Assembly (NCBI GenBank): GCA_039707655.1
Contig: CM077664.1
Span: 197,340,195 to 197,404,194 of the forward strand
DNA from: Elymus sibiricus
Lineage: Eukaryota > Streptophyta > Magnoliopsida > Poales > Poaceae
Direction of reading: 5' to 3'
Length of the DNA: 64,000 nt
Positions 1 to 11,372 of this stretch are shown piece after piece. Under the pieces are notes generated by a model that saw only the letters and a list, made by a program, of their open reading frames with translations, was not told the origin of the DNA and made no database searches. The translations under genes were made by a program, and so were the position numbers. Every line of letters starts with the position of its first letter. The first letter of the stretch is position 1.

Positions 1-1310
1 CATCACCACCAAATCCCAATGTAAGTTCTCACATCTTAGAGAAGCTTTGCCCAAAGATATGAGCTAAAGCAACTCAACAAGATGTGAATACATTAAAATG
101 CTTAAAGGAAAAATGGCAACCCCATTTTGAGCTTAAACGATGAGTATGACTTATGATCAAGTGCTCTCACTTGACTCCTAAGTCAATATACTCTAACATA
201 GGTGACCTAGTCGCCGACCCATCTAGATGAAGTTCTCAAAAAAAAAACCTTCATCTAGACGTTTCTTTGCTTCTTTTCTGTTTCTTTCTCTTAGCTTGTT
301 TTGCAGTTAATTCATTGCAAATCTTTGTGAGATTTCCTTTGCCTAGTGAGCTGAGTTGACAAAATGTTCCATAGCATCAAACTCGGTTCCACCGATTTGC
401 TTCAACTCGGTGTCACCGATTTTGCTGCCCTAAGGAATTTTCTGTCAAATAATTCCTGAGTTTTTCTGCTCCAGCTCCACTCAATGATTTTTACCCTCTA
501 CTTGCATCTAGAGCCACTCAATGGCCAAGTGTGTTTCTCAAGGACCAAACCCACTTGATCAATAACCTTGAAGTCCCTTCTTGGAAATTGGTGTCAAAGG
601 GGGGGAGAGGAATACACATCAAAGCTTATGCGAGGAATACACGTCAAAGCTTATCACTATAAAAGAGATGTACCTTACAAGAGGAGAGAATGTTACATGT
701 TTCTAAGAGGGGAGAAACATGATTAGTTTGTTCTTTGGCTGTTCCAATTTTTCTCACCCTACCTACTCCCAATATCCAATGTCAGATTCAGGGGGAGAGA
801 AAGTTCTTTAGGGGAGACAACTATTTCTTTTTGGGGACATGTCTGCTTCAAAGAAGTATTCACCTAGTGATACTCTATTCTACATGTCATCCCAATCTTG
901 GTTTCTTGTTGATCTTGTGTCTTTTCTTGAAGAAATTATCTTGTGTTATCTAATCCTGTTTTCTCGAGTGTATTTCTTCAGGTACTTGATCAAGAACTTC
1001 AAGGTAAGTATATGCATCACACTCATATACATGATTGACCTCTTGCTAGTATATAATGTTTGCAAGGAGACAATCATGGACATGTGGACTCTATATGATA
1101 TATATGTTTGCTCTGATGCATATAGCCAAGATACATGTTGCATGTATATCTCCCATATGGTATCATTATTTTATATGCACCTCTTTAGGGGGAGTTCAGG
1201 GGAGCTCATATATGTTACATGTTTCCTTCAAATCTTTCATACATACCTCTGCTATATCTGTAGTTGAAGCTTTGATGTATGTTGTCATCAATTACCAAAA
1301 AAGGGGAGAT
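1..1310 (+). mobile_element. 3' internal region of a Sirevirus-like Ty1/Copia element (truncated by window edge)
   Basis: Non-coding DNA upstream of a 3' LTR. It contains several purine-rich polypurine-like runs (around 600, 790 and 1188) before the final PPT at 1297-1310. Two CGGT-NNC-ACCG palindromic motifs occur at about 381-396 and 405-420 and recur many times in the adjoining LTR. No gag or pol is seen; the short ORFs here look random. Several PPT-like runs in the 3' non-coding part are known from Sirevirus-type Copia elements, which is the basis for the class call. The 5' remainder lies outside the window. Confidence 0.65.
1297..1310 (+). other. Polypurine tract of the Copia element
   Basis: The run AAAAAAGGGGAGAT lies directly before the LTR start TGAAAGCAC. 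Position and composition fit the plus-strand primer of an LTR retrotransposon. Confidence 0.7.
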
Positions 1311-1655
1311 TGAAAGCACATTTGCTCCCTTGGTGGTTTTGGTAATTTATGCCAACATACATGTTGTTGGACTAATACTTTTATCTAGTGAATTTCAGAC
1401 AAGTTCAACAATGGCGTGGCATGGACAAGAGGACATGGAACCCCTTCAAAATGCTAAGGACAAGGATTGGCAAAAGATCAAGACTCTACATTTTTGGTTT
1501 AGTGATCCAAGATCGCATTGAGTCCATAGGAAAGCCAATACTATTAAAAAGGGATGAGGTGTTGCTTAATGGTCCTTTTGCTCAAGTGCTTAGTGACAGT
1601 ATTCCTAAACCCTCAACCACTCTCTCTACCCAAATATGTCCTAAACCTACATTCC

Positions 1656-2047
1656 AACTCGGCCCCACCGATATTTCCTATCCGGCCCCACCGAGTTCAT
1701 CCAAGACTTAGCCACTGCCAAACCCTAACAAATCGGATCCACCGAAATGGATCTCGGTCCCACCGAGATGGCCTTCCCGACTCTCTGTAATCGGTTGCAC
1801 TCACTTCGGTCTCACCGAGTTTTGCAAATCGGTCGCACCGAGATGGCTTGCCAAGTCTCTGTTGCCTTATTGCTTCACTTCGGTCCTACCGAGTTGATGC
1901 AATCGGTGCCATCGAGATAAGGATTGCCCTAAGCCATTGCACTTCGGTCCATCTGAGTTGTTCGTATCGGTCCCACCGAGATTCCTAACGTTCATATCTT
2001 TTACACAGTTCGGTGCTACCGAGATGATCGTTTCGGTGCCACCGAGT
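1656..2047. repeat. Cluster of palindromic CTCGGTNCCACCGAG-type motifs inside the LTR
   Basis: About a dozen copies of a 14-18 bp imperfect palindrome occur in under 400 bp. Examples are at 1656, 1681, 1732, 1751, 1804, 1826, 1878, 1900, 1942, 1965, 2008 and 2030. Copies keep CGGT and ACCG arms around a short variable centre, and several end in GAG plus TT or AT. They lie just upstream of the LTR TATA box, a position suited to enhancer-like binding sites. Confidence 0.75.
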
Positions 2048-2086
2048 TGGGTCAAAAGTGTGTAACGGTTGGATTTTGTATGGAGG

Positions 2087-2096
2087 CTATATATAC
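2087..2096 (+). promoter_or_regulatory. TATA box of the Copia LTR
   Basis: The sequence CTATATATAC lies in the second half of the LTR, downstream of the palindrome cluster. This is the expected core promoter of the element. Confidence 0.5.
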
Positions 2097-2896
2097 CCCT
2101 CCACCACATCAGTAAGGAGAGCCATCAGAACGTGCCTACACTTCCACCATACATTTTCTGAGAGAGAACCACCTACTCATGTGTTGAGATCAAGCTATTC
2201 CATTCCTACTATTTGAACCTTGATCTCTAGCCTTTCCCAAGTTGCTTTCCACTCAAATCCCTCTTCCACCATAGCCAAATCTGTGAGGAGTTGTTTGAGT
2301 GCTGGGAAGACTATTATTTGAAGCACAAGAGCAAGGAGTTCATCAACAACACACCGTCTATTACCTTTTGGAGAGTAGTGTCTCCTAGATTGGTTAGGTG
2401 TCACTTGGGAGCCTCCAACCTGATGTGGAGTTGAACCAAGAGTTTGTAAGGGCAAGGAGATCGCCTACTTCGTAAAGATCTACCCCGAGTGAGGCTAGTC
2501 CTTCGTGGACGTAAGCCATGGTGGAATAGACAAGGTTGCTTCTTCGTGGACCCTTAGTTGGTGGAGCCCTCCGTGGACTCGCGCAGCCGTTACCCTTCGT
2601 GGGTTGAAGTCTCCATCAACGTGGACGTACGATAGCACCACCTATCAGAACCACGCCAAAAACCACCGTGTCTTCATTGCGTTTGATCTTCCATACTCTA
2701 CCCCTTTACATTCCGTACTCTTGCATGCTTTACTATTTCCGCTGCTCAATCTCTAGATATGCATGTGTAGAAAGTATTGGAGTGATCTTAACTTGTGCCA
2801 AAATCTGCCTAAGTTTCAAGAGAAATTAAAAACTGCACCTTTGGCTGGTTAGGAGTCTATTCACCCCCCCTCTAGACCTATCTCCTCGATCCCACA

Positions 2897-3675
2897 GAGG
2901 CACGACGACGCCTTCGCCGTGAATGCCTAGGACAGTCCCTCCTATGCTCCAGCTGCTTTAGTTTAATATTGAACTGCTCTGCGTTTGAACTGGTCTGTTT
3001 ATGTGTGGCACAATATTTATAACTGCTTACTACTATGTTCTATTGTGTGTGTTCTTTCTGACGTCGCTGTGTGCTGGTAACCTCACCACCGCGCCGAAGA
3101 GGTTATTAGACAACAGGCGTTGCATGCAACCAAACTGCAGGCCTTGTGTTTGCGCGTATACAAGCGGCCAACCAAACACCGTGCACTAAGCTATCCCCTA
3201 ATGCGTGAGAACTAAATGCGGGCAACCAAACAGGTTGCAGATGTTGGTTTAGAGGCTGCATTTGCTCAACCAGCCTCATGTGAGCTAGGCTTGAGCTATC
3301 CATGCCCGGCTGCTACGGCTGCCAAACACACCCATACTCTCTGTATTTTGTAGACGGTCCGGTCATTCCATTGATCATTCCGGTGCTCTTACACACACGG
3401 GGTAAAGTGAGTTTTATTTCATGAAAATAGGATTACGGTCAGCTAATACTAGCTCAGAAATACAGTATGATATCAGAACGACCATGATTAACTAGACAGT
3501 GAGCAACCCTATTTTGTAACGATCAATTTTCTGAGGAATAAACTCACCACTTTCCAAAAGCCCAAAATCCGTTTAATTTTCAACAACAAATGTCCGTATA
3601 CCGACCGATCCATGAAGGAGCTAGTGAGGTCACTGATGGTAGTCGTATAGTCCGATTAAATGACCAATGGTATCT
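2897..3675. other. Intergenic DNA, possible degenerate MITE
   Basis: No convincing gene. Between about 3100 and 3330 there are CCAAACA/TGTTTGG motifs in both orientations, ending near GGCTGCCAAACACACCC. This is suggestive of a Tourist-type MITE terminus, but no intact partner end or TSD was found. Confidence 0.3.
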
Positions 3676-4229
3676 ACTGTAGAGCTAGTGAAATTGAAAA
3701 GCTCCTTTGATGCACGACTCTCAATGGTATGCATATCTAGACCGTTTACATGCATATGGATCAATAACCGGCATTTAAGACACAGAGCATAGCAAACAAT
3801 TCCATTGAATACACTATCAGGTATACCACCGAGCGTAATATTCGTCCATCTGGACCCACGTTCAAGCCCTTCAAACGCCGACATGAATTTAGTCTTGTAC
3901 TGGTCACATGCAGGACCCAAAGAAGGCACAGGCACCACACACACAGAGCACACCATGTACCCACATGCCACATCGCTGATTCTACCACCCCGTAGTCCAA
4001 CATACACATGTTTTTGGCCAACCACCCGATGTGTGATGAGGATTAGTTAGCAAAATCAGATCAGAAAAAATCCATCAAATTATCTCTTACCAAATATCCC
4101 AGTTTTGCATGAATGCCACAGTTTTAGGAAACAGTACAAACTGATCTTTAAAAAAATGAACCAAAACATTAAGTATTCAAATCCCGTTTTAAACCCTTTT
4201 TGTAATATTAGCGCAACATATCCATGTAA

Positions 4230-4597
4230 GAGCACCCACAGTGTGTAAATTTTGCTGCCTCTAAGGAATCTCTCTTCACATAGAGGCAACCTCCATACAC
4301 TGCATCCATCGCCTCTAGCCAAAAATTCGTTAGAGTCAGCCTCCATTGATTAAACAATCTGAAAGGCCCCCCTTGTCAGCATACGTTGTTTGTGGCCGTG
4401 CACTATGGTTGGGACAGAAACAGAAGAAAAATCATAAGCGGGTGTGGAGAAACTTTATTTTAATTCTGTTGTGGGAGGGGGGGCACCTTAGAGGCTGAGT
4501 GTTGTGATATACACCATGGGACTTTTAGCTATGGCTGGAGGCAAATGTGTGGGACCCATGTTAGAGGCAATGCTGCCTCTACACACTGTTGATGCCG
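4230..4597. mobile_element. Tourist-like MITE (left copy)
   Basis: An inverted-repeat element with ends GAGCACCCACAGTGTG and CACACTGTTGATGCCG, flanked by TAA (4227-4229 and 4598-4600). The 3-bp TAA duplication is typical of PIF/Harbinger Tourist MITEs. The subterminal halves also pair (GCCTCTA motifs). Duplicated with repeat X at 7914-8280. Confidence 0.6.
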
Positions 4598-4666
4598 TAA
4601 GAAGCACATTTTGTTTTCGCAAACATAAAGTATGGTCCAACTTAAGATATAAATCAACCAAATTAA

Positions 4667-4883
4667 GACCCAGTTCTTTTGGCCGATTCTCCTAGAATCT
4701 TGAGAATCGGGCCTCCCCCCAGCTTCTCCCAGAATCTTGAACTCATATTTTTTTTACAATCCTAGCTAGTTAGGATGTAAACAACTAGGATTGTCAAAAA
4801 AATATGGGTTCAAGATTCTGGAAGAAGCTGGGTGGAGGGTCGATTCTCAAGATTCTGGGAGAATTGACCAAAAGAACTGGGCC
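4667..4883. mobile_element. Tourist-like MITE, chimeric flank copy
   Basis: A nearly perfect 217-bp foldback with ends GACCCAGTTCTTTTGGCC and complement, and about 80-bp arms. The left flank ends in TAA like the copy at 8350. The right flank (GTAAGTACCTCG) instead matches the flank of the copy at 25,092 read in reverse. Its two sides therefore come from different loci, marking a rearrangement breakpoint inside the MITE. Confidence 0.75.
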
Positions 4884-7356
4884 GTAAGTACCTCGTGTCG
4901 GACCGTCAAGCTGCTCACCTTGGGCCAGCGCATGAATCGTGCCATTTATCTACCACTTCGTTAGCTCTTTTCAGTTTGCCTAAAAAAATCTGTTTCAGTT
5001 TTGTTAGCTGACTACTAGCCTGCTAGGCTGACACAAAAACTTAAACCAAACACAACATCATGAATAGACATAAGGAAGTGCATATAACTCATCTAGATGA
5101 GATATAGTTGGGAGCAACTAACTAGAGGGCACCTTCTGATTTGGGCCGTGAACGGGCGCTCGGGGGCGCACAAGCCGCGCCAAGTGGTGCGCGTATCCAC
5201 CATCACGTGTCGCGCGCTGGGCTCACCCGCTGGACCATAGTTTTTCTTCTTCTTGTTTGCACGTGTTTTTTTAGTTTTGCTTAGTTTTTCTTAGGTTTCC
5301 TAAAAAATCATTTTCCCCTTACATGATGCACACAATGTGACTCTGCTTCCGCGTGAAACACAGTTGCGTTTCCTTAAAAGTGAAAATCGCAAAATGTGCT
5401 TCTGTGTGAAGAAAAAAATCACAAAAGCACACAGTGTGAAAAACATGGTTGTGCTTTTGGTTTTTTGTTTCCGTTCTTTTTTTTTTGTTTATGATTTTGT
5501 TTTTTGATTTATGGTTTTTTTCTGGAAAAAAAGCATCCAAACCTATTTAGTTTCAAAGATGTCGAATTGAGAAATGGAATGGTGAAAACGATTCGTGATT
5601 TGTACGCATAGTTTAAGAGATAAAACGTTTTGAAAAAATAAACCTACCAAAAAACATAAAACTTCCAAGTTGTGACAAGTGTTGTACCTGCGGTACACTA
5701 GAGGAAATGGAATGACATTTGCAAATTGCACTGTTTAATTAGTGATTTCGGATATAGTTTGGTCTCATTCACCTCACATCATCTATTGTTGTTGTAGCTC
5801 GTTTTCATTCGCCGGCCCAGTAGCGTGCTTTGGAGAAATGCCTGTGTTGACCCGTTAGCCGGCCCAATAACGTGCTTTAGAGAAATGAAAAAGTAAAAAC
5901 CGCTAGGAGCGAGGATCGAACCAACAACCTCGCAAAAATGGATGGCTAGTCTTTGTCGGGTTAGTTACAAATGACATTTGTCCACTACCAGGTATTACTA
6001 CACGATACTAATATACTGTGTAACATTTCAAAATTGTTCACTTTTTAGTAAAAGAAGATTTAGCTATTATTTGGTGTTCCTTATACTTTGGATGCAAAAA
6101 AAGACCAACAACATCACCATAAAAGATTGAACAGTACCCCTTGCATTTTGCATTGGTGTATGGATGAAGACATCACTTCCACAGTTACACCTACAGCCCA
6201 TGCTGCTACACATATTGGACCAATAACTAGATCCCACGCACACTAATTAAATTATTAGTTACTTTCATTTCTTGGTAATGATTTTAATGTTCATGAGAAT
6301 ATGATGTTGTCTAAATTGGATACATTTGCGTTACTTAGGAATGAAAGGCCTAGCATAGACAAGAGGGATGAGCATGGAAACATCATCAAGCATGTAGAAA
6401 AAGGCGGGCACGGGCACATAGGAGATGACAAAGGGCGTTCCTAGGGTTGAGGCTGTCCTCATGACGCGAGGAGGCATAGACGAAATATACAAAGACCATA
6501 CTTCATAATTTTGTCCGAAGATATATATAGGTGCTGAGCCAACTCACTTTTGGGCTAGTGAAAGGATCGATATGGTTGACTAAAGGGGGTGAATACGCAA
6601 CTACCAAATTTTAGCTCTTTTTAACAAATTAGGCTTGACAATAAAATAGGTTGTCTAGATATGCAACTAGGTGGGTAACCTATATGACAAGCACAACAAC
6701 AAACTCACAAGTAAGCACAAAATATAAACACAATATAAGCTTGCACAAAGTAAAGTTAAGAAGTAACCACAAGTGGAGACTGTGAAGACAATGATGTGTT
6801 ACCAAAGTTCCTTCCCTTTTGGGGGAAGTACGTCTCCATTGGAGCGGTGTGGAGACACAATGCTCCCCAAGAAGCTACTAGGGCCACCGTATTCTCCACA
6901 CGCCCTCGCACAATGCAAGATGCCGTGATTCCACTAGTGGTGCCGTTGAAGGCGGCGACCGAACCTTTACAAATATGGTTGGATCGAGATTAGCCTGATA
7001 CCATGTAAGAAGGAATAAAGAGGGATTGGTGGAATCGTTGTTGCATTGCTTGAGCATCGTGGGCGTATATATATGAGTACATGACCATCTTGAAGTACAA
7101 GATAAGTTAGAACAAATCGTAGTCTATCCTATTTTTTTCTAAACAATCACGATACTCAACAAGTGGGAGAAGACGCCCCCGTTGACTACGGATGCGTCTC
7201 TAGTGACTTCATCTCCAGATGATGTGTCGACTCGGTCTCTTGAAGGTGCTCATAGAGATAGGGTGTGCGTGTTTCACAAGAGCGGTTGTTTATGTGTATG
7301 TATAATAAGCGACTGACGTGTGTAAAACAATCCCGCAAGAAAAAAAAGGAAAAGAG
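4884..7356 (-). repeat. Repetitive block A, inverted copy of 22,617-25,087
   Basis: Reverse complement of block B with only scattered differences, from CCGTAAGTACCTCG to the A-rich end before 7357. Running left to right it contains: a core sequence family (4884 to about 6556) with members at about 26,834-30,460 and 55,600-56,110; a Copia LTR terminus on the minus strand from about 6557; and an SINE-like stretch near 7170-7300. No functional gene; ORFs in the core are shared by copies but look non-coding. Confidence 0.85.
6557..7170 (-). mobile_element. Copia LTR-retrotransposon relic inside block A
   Basis: On the minus strand the segment ends with the Copia-type LTR terminus ATTCACCCCCTTTAGTCAAC...GATCCTTTCA (right edge at 6557). 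Further in, near 7000, a TGGTATCAG primer-binding-site-like motif follows a TACA end. Both landmarks recur in block B (near 22,974 and 23,415), so the relic predates duplication of the block. It is too fragmentary to contain genes. Confidence 0.5.
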
Positions 7357-7913
7357 ACTGTAGAGCTAGTGCAATTGAAATGCTCCCTCGATGCACGACT
7401 CTCAATGGTATGCATATCTAGACCGTTTACATGCATATGGATCAATAACCGACATTTAAGACACAGAGCATATCAAACAATTCCATTGAATACACTATCA
7501 GGTATACCACCTAGCGTAATATTCGTCCATCTGGACCCACGTTCAAGCCCTTCAAACGCCGACATGAATTTATTCTTGTACTGGTCACATGCAGGACCCA
7601 AAGAAGGCACAGGCACCACACACACACAGAGCACACCATGTACCCACATGCCACATCGCTGATTCTACCACCCCGTAGTCCAACATACACATGTTTTTGG
7701 CCAACCACCCGATGTGTGATGAGGATTAGTTAACAAAATCAGATCAGAAAAAATCCATCAAATTATCTCTTACCAAATATCCCAGTTTTGCATGAATGCC
7801 ACAGTTTTAGGCAACAGTACAAACTGATCTTTAAGAAAAATGAACCAAAACATTAAGTATTCAAATCCCGTTTTAAACCCTTTTTGTAATATTAGCGCAA
7901 CATATCCATGTAA

Positions 7914-8280
7914 GAGCACCCACAGTGTGTAAATTTTGCTGCCTCTAAGGAATCTCTCTTCACATAGAGGCAGCCTCCATACACTGCATCCATCGCCTCT
8001 AGCCAAAAATTCGTTAGAGTCAGCCTCCATTGATTAAACAATCTGAAAGGCCCCCCTTGTCAGCATACGTTGTTTGTGGCCGTGCACTATGGTTGGGACA
8101 GAAACAGAAGAAAAATCATAAGCGGGTGTGGAGAAACTTTATTTTAATTCTGTTGTGGGAGGGGGGCACCTTAGAGGCTGAGTGTTGTGATATACACCAT
8201 GGGACTTTTAGCTATGGCTGGAGGCAAATGTGTGGGACCCATGTTAGAAGCAATGCTGTCTCTACACACTGTTGATGCCC
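7914..8280. mobile_element. Tourist-like MITE (right copy)
   Basis: Duplicate of 4230-4597 within repeat X. It is flanked by TAA at 7911-7913 and 8281-8283. Confidence 0.6.
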
Positions 8281-8349
8281 TAATAAGCACATTTTGTTTT
8301 CGCAAACATAAAGTATGGTCCAACTTAAGATATAAATCAACCAAATTAA

Positions 8350-8566
8350 GACCCAGTTCTTTTGGCCGATTCTCCCAGAATCTTGAGAATCGGGCCTCCC
8401 CCCAGCTTCTCCCAGAATCTTGAACTCATATTTTTTTTACAATCCTAGCTAGTTAGGATGTAAACAACTAGGATTGTCAAAAAAATATGGGTTCAAGATT
8501 CTGGGAGAAGCTGGGTGGAGGGTCGATTCTCAAGATTTTGGAAGAATCGGCCAAAAGAACTGGGCC
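8350..8566. mobile_element. Tourist-like MITE, intact flanks
   Basis: A 217-bp foldback of the same family as 4667-4883, with TAA duplicated at 8347-8349 and 8567-8569. A 3-bp TAA duplication plus the GGCCCAGTT terminus fits a PIF/Harbinger non-autonomous element. Confidence 0.75.
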
Positions 8567-8569
8567 TAA

Positions 8570-9289
8570 GTGGGTCTACCGCAACAACAAAATATCATAC
8601 GCAAAACATGTTTATTATATACTCAGTTTTCGTCCCAATGTATGCACATGGCAGCTTGTGGCGACCCCTACCCACAACCACCCCCATCATGCCACATCAT
8701 TGCAACACCCCCACATCATGGTGCATCCACCCCTCACACCAGCCCCTCTCACCCTACCCTCACACCACCGACAAGTTGCACCCCGACATTACGAAATTCC
8801 AGAGTCCCACCCCAAAACCTCAAAATTTAGACACCTGGCTTGTCAATCAAACAACTCGCGGCCCACCCAGCATGCATGCACACAAGTGAATGTTTGCCCA
8901 AGTATGAACACACACATACCCCGTCCAGTAACTCTCATTAACAGTTTAACACACCTCAAGTTCTCAATGTTGGCCCAAGTATGAACACACACCTCAAGTT
9001 TATGAAGACGATTTGGTCGGTCCGACTTGCTTCGCCCAAACACGGCACGTGGGCCGACACTAAAATGACCTGCTCGTAAATTGGTAGTATCCATTGATGC
9101 AGGTGTGTATGGTTACCTCGTCTAGGACCAGACCCGTACGCACACATGAAGCGATACTAATGCTTAGTAAAGCATAGCACATAACAGGCTGGCACATGTA
9201 GTTGCCATCACCACGCAGAAACAACAGTTGCGATACCATGCACCACTGCCGTCGTGCGCTGAAAGTCCGCTTTATATTGTAATGCCCTT
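8570..9289. other. Low-copy-looking intergenic DNA
   Basis: C-rich stretch (8650-8880) followed by mixed sequence. A short direct repeat around GCCCAAGTATGAACACACAC occurs at about 8897 and 8972. No ORF with recognisable protein similarity was found. Confidence 0.3.
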
Positions 9290-9684
9290 CATCATAGCAT
9301 GTATTTCAGACTCAAGTGCCTCATCGCAGAAGAAAAGGTGTTGATGTGCCGAGAAGATTATCTTTCCAGTCTCATCACGTAAAATCATTCCAGAACCTCA
9401 GCAAAGGAACCATCGACAGATAAAGCAGCCCATCTGGTCGGTGGCATTGGCCAAGGGTTTGCACAACTGGTCTGTAGTGATGGTGTTAGCTGGCTCCACA
9501 TGGCGTCTGTCGTTCCTTTTAGAATTTCCTCTACACTTTGTTGCTTTATTTGAAACATGGAATTTATATAACTTTGCATGAATTCATTTGATACATGCAC
9601 AGGTGGAATCTCCTTGTCATGAGCCAAATCATTCATGTATATTAGTTTTACCTTGACCAAATTTATTAAAAACAATATGAACAT
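9290..9684 (-). pseudogene. RNase H domain fragment of a LINE or RNase H-like gene
   Basis: On the minus strand the reading frame contains W-A-A-L-S-V-D-G-S-F, the first catalytic-Asp motif of the plant RNase H family fused to LINEs (compare N-T-D-G-S-F in the LINE at 61,680). It then meets a stop near 9385. In another frame the sequence continues with G-M-I-L-R-D-E-T-G-K and E-A-L-E-S-E-I-H-A, the second catalytic motif region. At least one frameshift therefore interrupts it. No RT domain or LINE tail is seen next to it, so it is an isolated remnant. It could derive from a LINE 3' end or from a standalone RNase H-like gene. Confidence 0.6.
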
Positions 9685-9689
9685 TTACA

Positions 9690-9870
9690 GTAACAAGTGT
9701 ATATGATGTGAAAATATATCCAATGATGAATCTAATGTCATTGTAGATGTTAATACTTTTTTATATAAATTTGATTAAAGTTTCCTTGAATGATTTGAAG
9801 ATTGCTCACCATGCTTGCCGCACAGCAAAATTTGGCCAAGTTATAAAGTTTAATTAAACACAGAGCTAAT
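9690..9870. mobile_element. Degenerate Stowaway-like MITE interior
   Basis: AT-rich sequence with motifs typical of Triticeae Stowaway interiors (ATGTTAATACTTTTTTATAT followed by TTTGATTAAAGTTT). Conserved CTCCCTCCGT termini were not found, so the boundaries are approximate. Confidence 0.4.
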
Positions 9871-10137
9871 ATGCAGGTAAATAAAAGAGGAAGGAATATG
9901 TGTCAAGACACGTATTTTTTAGGGTAGCACCTATGATGGATAGTGATCATTTCCCTACTACATGTGCTGCAAAGTGCTTTCGTTCAATTTTAGTTATCTT
10001 ATGTGTAGAATCGCTTAGCTTCAAATTAGAGGTGAACTTAAGAAATTCGCTTGTTACGTTTGTCGGTTCGCAAGAGTGCTACTTATTGATTGAATTGCTT
10101 AATTTTTAAGAAAAGTTAATGTGTACCAACCTGAAGG

Positions 10138-10665
10138 GGAAGAACCAACTGACCTTTGTTTTCAATGGCACTAAAGACATAAACTCAAACTTTGTAAGAT
10201 CACATGCACCGAGCTAATCTGTAGAGGATACACAGCTCTGGCTTTGTGCCATCTCTTAGTAAAGCATCATCGTAACAAGAGAAGAACCGAATGACAAACG
10301 TAAATCCAAACTCTGCAAGATCAGATGCACGGGACTTGCAACAAGTACACATTCCTAGCTCAGTGACATCTCATTGTAAATCTTTGCCGCAAACAAAGTA
10401 CCACATGACCTTTGTTTCCAACGACACCATGCCTACTTCTAGGACGTAATTGTAGTTGAGGATCACAAAACTCATCATACAACGATTTGAGCATACCTAC
10501 GACAATTGAGAGCACACACCCTGCCTCAGGCTCGCCAAAGTGGTGGCTAGAGGCAAGGGGAACTGGGCAGATTTCAGGCGGTGGCCGCATTGCTCCCGTC
10601 GGTCTTGAAACCTCGGCGACTTCTTTTTCGAACAATTGACAACTAGATGAGTTTATGTGTACCAA
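10138..10665. repeat. Diverged tandem duplication, unknown function
   Basis: Two units about 130-140 bp apart share GAAGAACC..TGAC (10,140 and 10,280) and CAAACT.TG.AAGATCA.ATGCAC (about 10,184 and 10,308). A third partial match, TGACCTTTGTTTCCAACG, lies near 10,406. A 101-codon minus-strand frame (10,360-10,665) covers part of it, but I recognise no protein family and do not call it a gene. Confidence 0.45.
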
Positions 10666-11291
10666 CTGACATTTTTCCCTACCTTGTGCCGCACCTGGGC
10701 CTTTCTGAGAAATTTGAAAAGCATAGAAATAGGAAAAAACACGAGATTAGAGGTGCCTTTGGATGGCGACAGGAAAAATGCATGAAAATTGTAATAGTGA
10801 GCGTGCACATGCAATGCGCATCCAAATCAATAGTATATCAGGGAGCTTTACGTCGCCGTCTTCCGCTCCGGCGACTCTCCCCCTTCACTACACAGATGTT
10901 GCCTAAGGTTTGCTCTTTCGAGAATCTGAGCTATGACATGTGCATGTATGGTCGTGCTCACTTCTGCATTGGGTCAGACATGCACTGGCGCCCTCATTTG
11001 TCCACTCAAAATACGTGTCACACCCTTTGGTCTCAGCTTTTTAGCACGGCAAGGTCCTAACTCGCAGCATAAGGGTCGTCGTCCTTGGCGATTCCGCTTC
11101 CCAACTACTCTGGTCTAGCTTGATGTGCCACCTACATATGCACAATCGATTGGGTGGCTTGGTCGGGTTTTATTGCTAGATCGTGGGGGCTTTTGGAAGC
11201 TCTACGGTCCGTAACACAAGTTGCGCCCTCATTGGTGTATGAAAACACTTTCTCCACCCCTCTTTTTCGTAGAATTGGTGGTAGTATGATT
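10666..11291. other. Intergenic DNA without identified gene
   Basis: Moderately GC-balanced sequence. A stretch near 10,710-10,800 (AAAAGCATAGAAATAGGAAA, then GCCTTTGGATG) resembles Tourist-type MITE DNA, but paired ends were not found. Frames of 60-137 codons here show no recognisable domains. Confidence 0.3.
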
Positions 11292-11340
11292 GAAAGGATC
11301 GAGGTGAACCTAGAGGAAGGTGAATAAGGATACCTACAAA
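11292..11340 (-). mobile_element. Copia LTR terminus fragment
   Basis: Read on the minus strand this gives CCTTATTCACCTTCCTCTAG followed by CTCGATCCTTTCA, the 3' terminus pattern of Copia LTRs (compare 6557 and 23,415). Only the terminus is present. Confidence 0.45.
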
Positions 11341-11372
11341 TTTTACTTCACTTATTAGCAAGTAATGGTGAC

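Larger units (their letters stand above)
1311..2896 (+). mobile_element. 3' LTR of the Sirevirus-like Copia element
   Basis: The LTR starts with TG directly after the polypurine tract. It ends near 2890-2896 after the Copia-type terminal run CTATTCACCCCCCCTCTAGA followed by CTCGATCCCACA. Its length is about 1.58 kb. It contains a TATA box (about 2087) and a dense cluster of CGGT...ACCG palindromes (1656-2047). The exact 3' end is uncertain by a few bases because the 5' partner LTR and TSD lie outside the window. Confidence 0.7.
3676..4883. repeat. 1.2 kb direct repeat X, left copy
   Basis: Nearly identical to 7357-8566 over its whole length, starting at ACTGTAGAGCTAGTG in both copies. It contains two Tourist-like MITEs (4230-4597 and 4667-4883). 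Short ORFs within it recur in both copies but look non-coding. At its right end the MITE is joined to block A rather than to the flank seen in the right copy. Confidence 0.85.
7357..8566. repeat. 1.2 kb direct repeat X, right copy
   Basis: Second copy of 3676-4883. Its right end is the intact MITE at 8350-8566 with TAA on both sides, so this copy keeps the original MITE flank. It differs from the left copy by scattered substitutions, such as near 7370 and 8250. Confidence 0.85.

Noticed and set aside
3676..8566. Reading repeat X as LTRs and block A as an internal retroelement region
   Set aside because: X lacks TG...CA ends, PBS and PPT, and its two outer flanks give no TSD. Block A occurs elsewhere without X.
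10360..10665. 101-codon minus-strand frame as a gene
   Set aside because: It overlaps a diverged tandem repeat and shows no recognisable family; open frame alone is insufficient.
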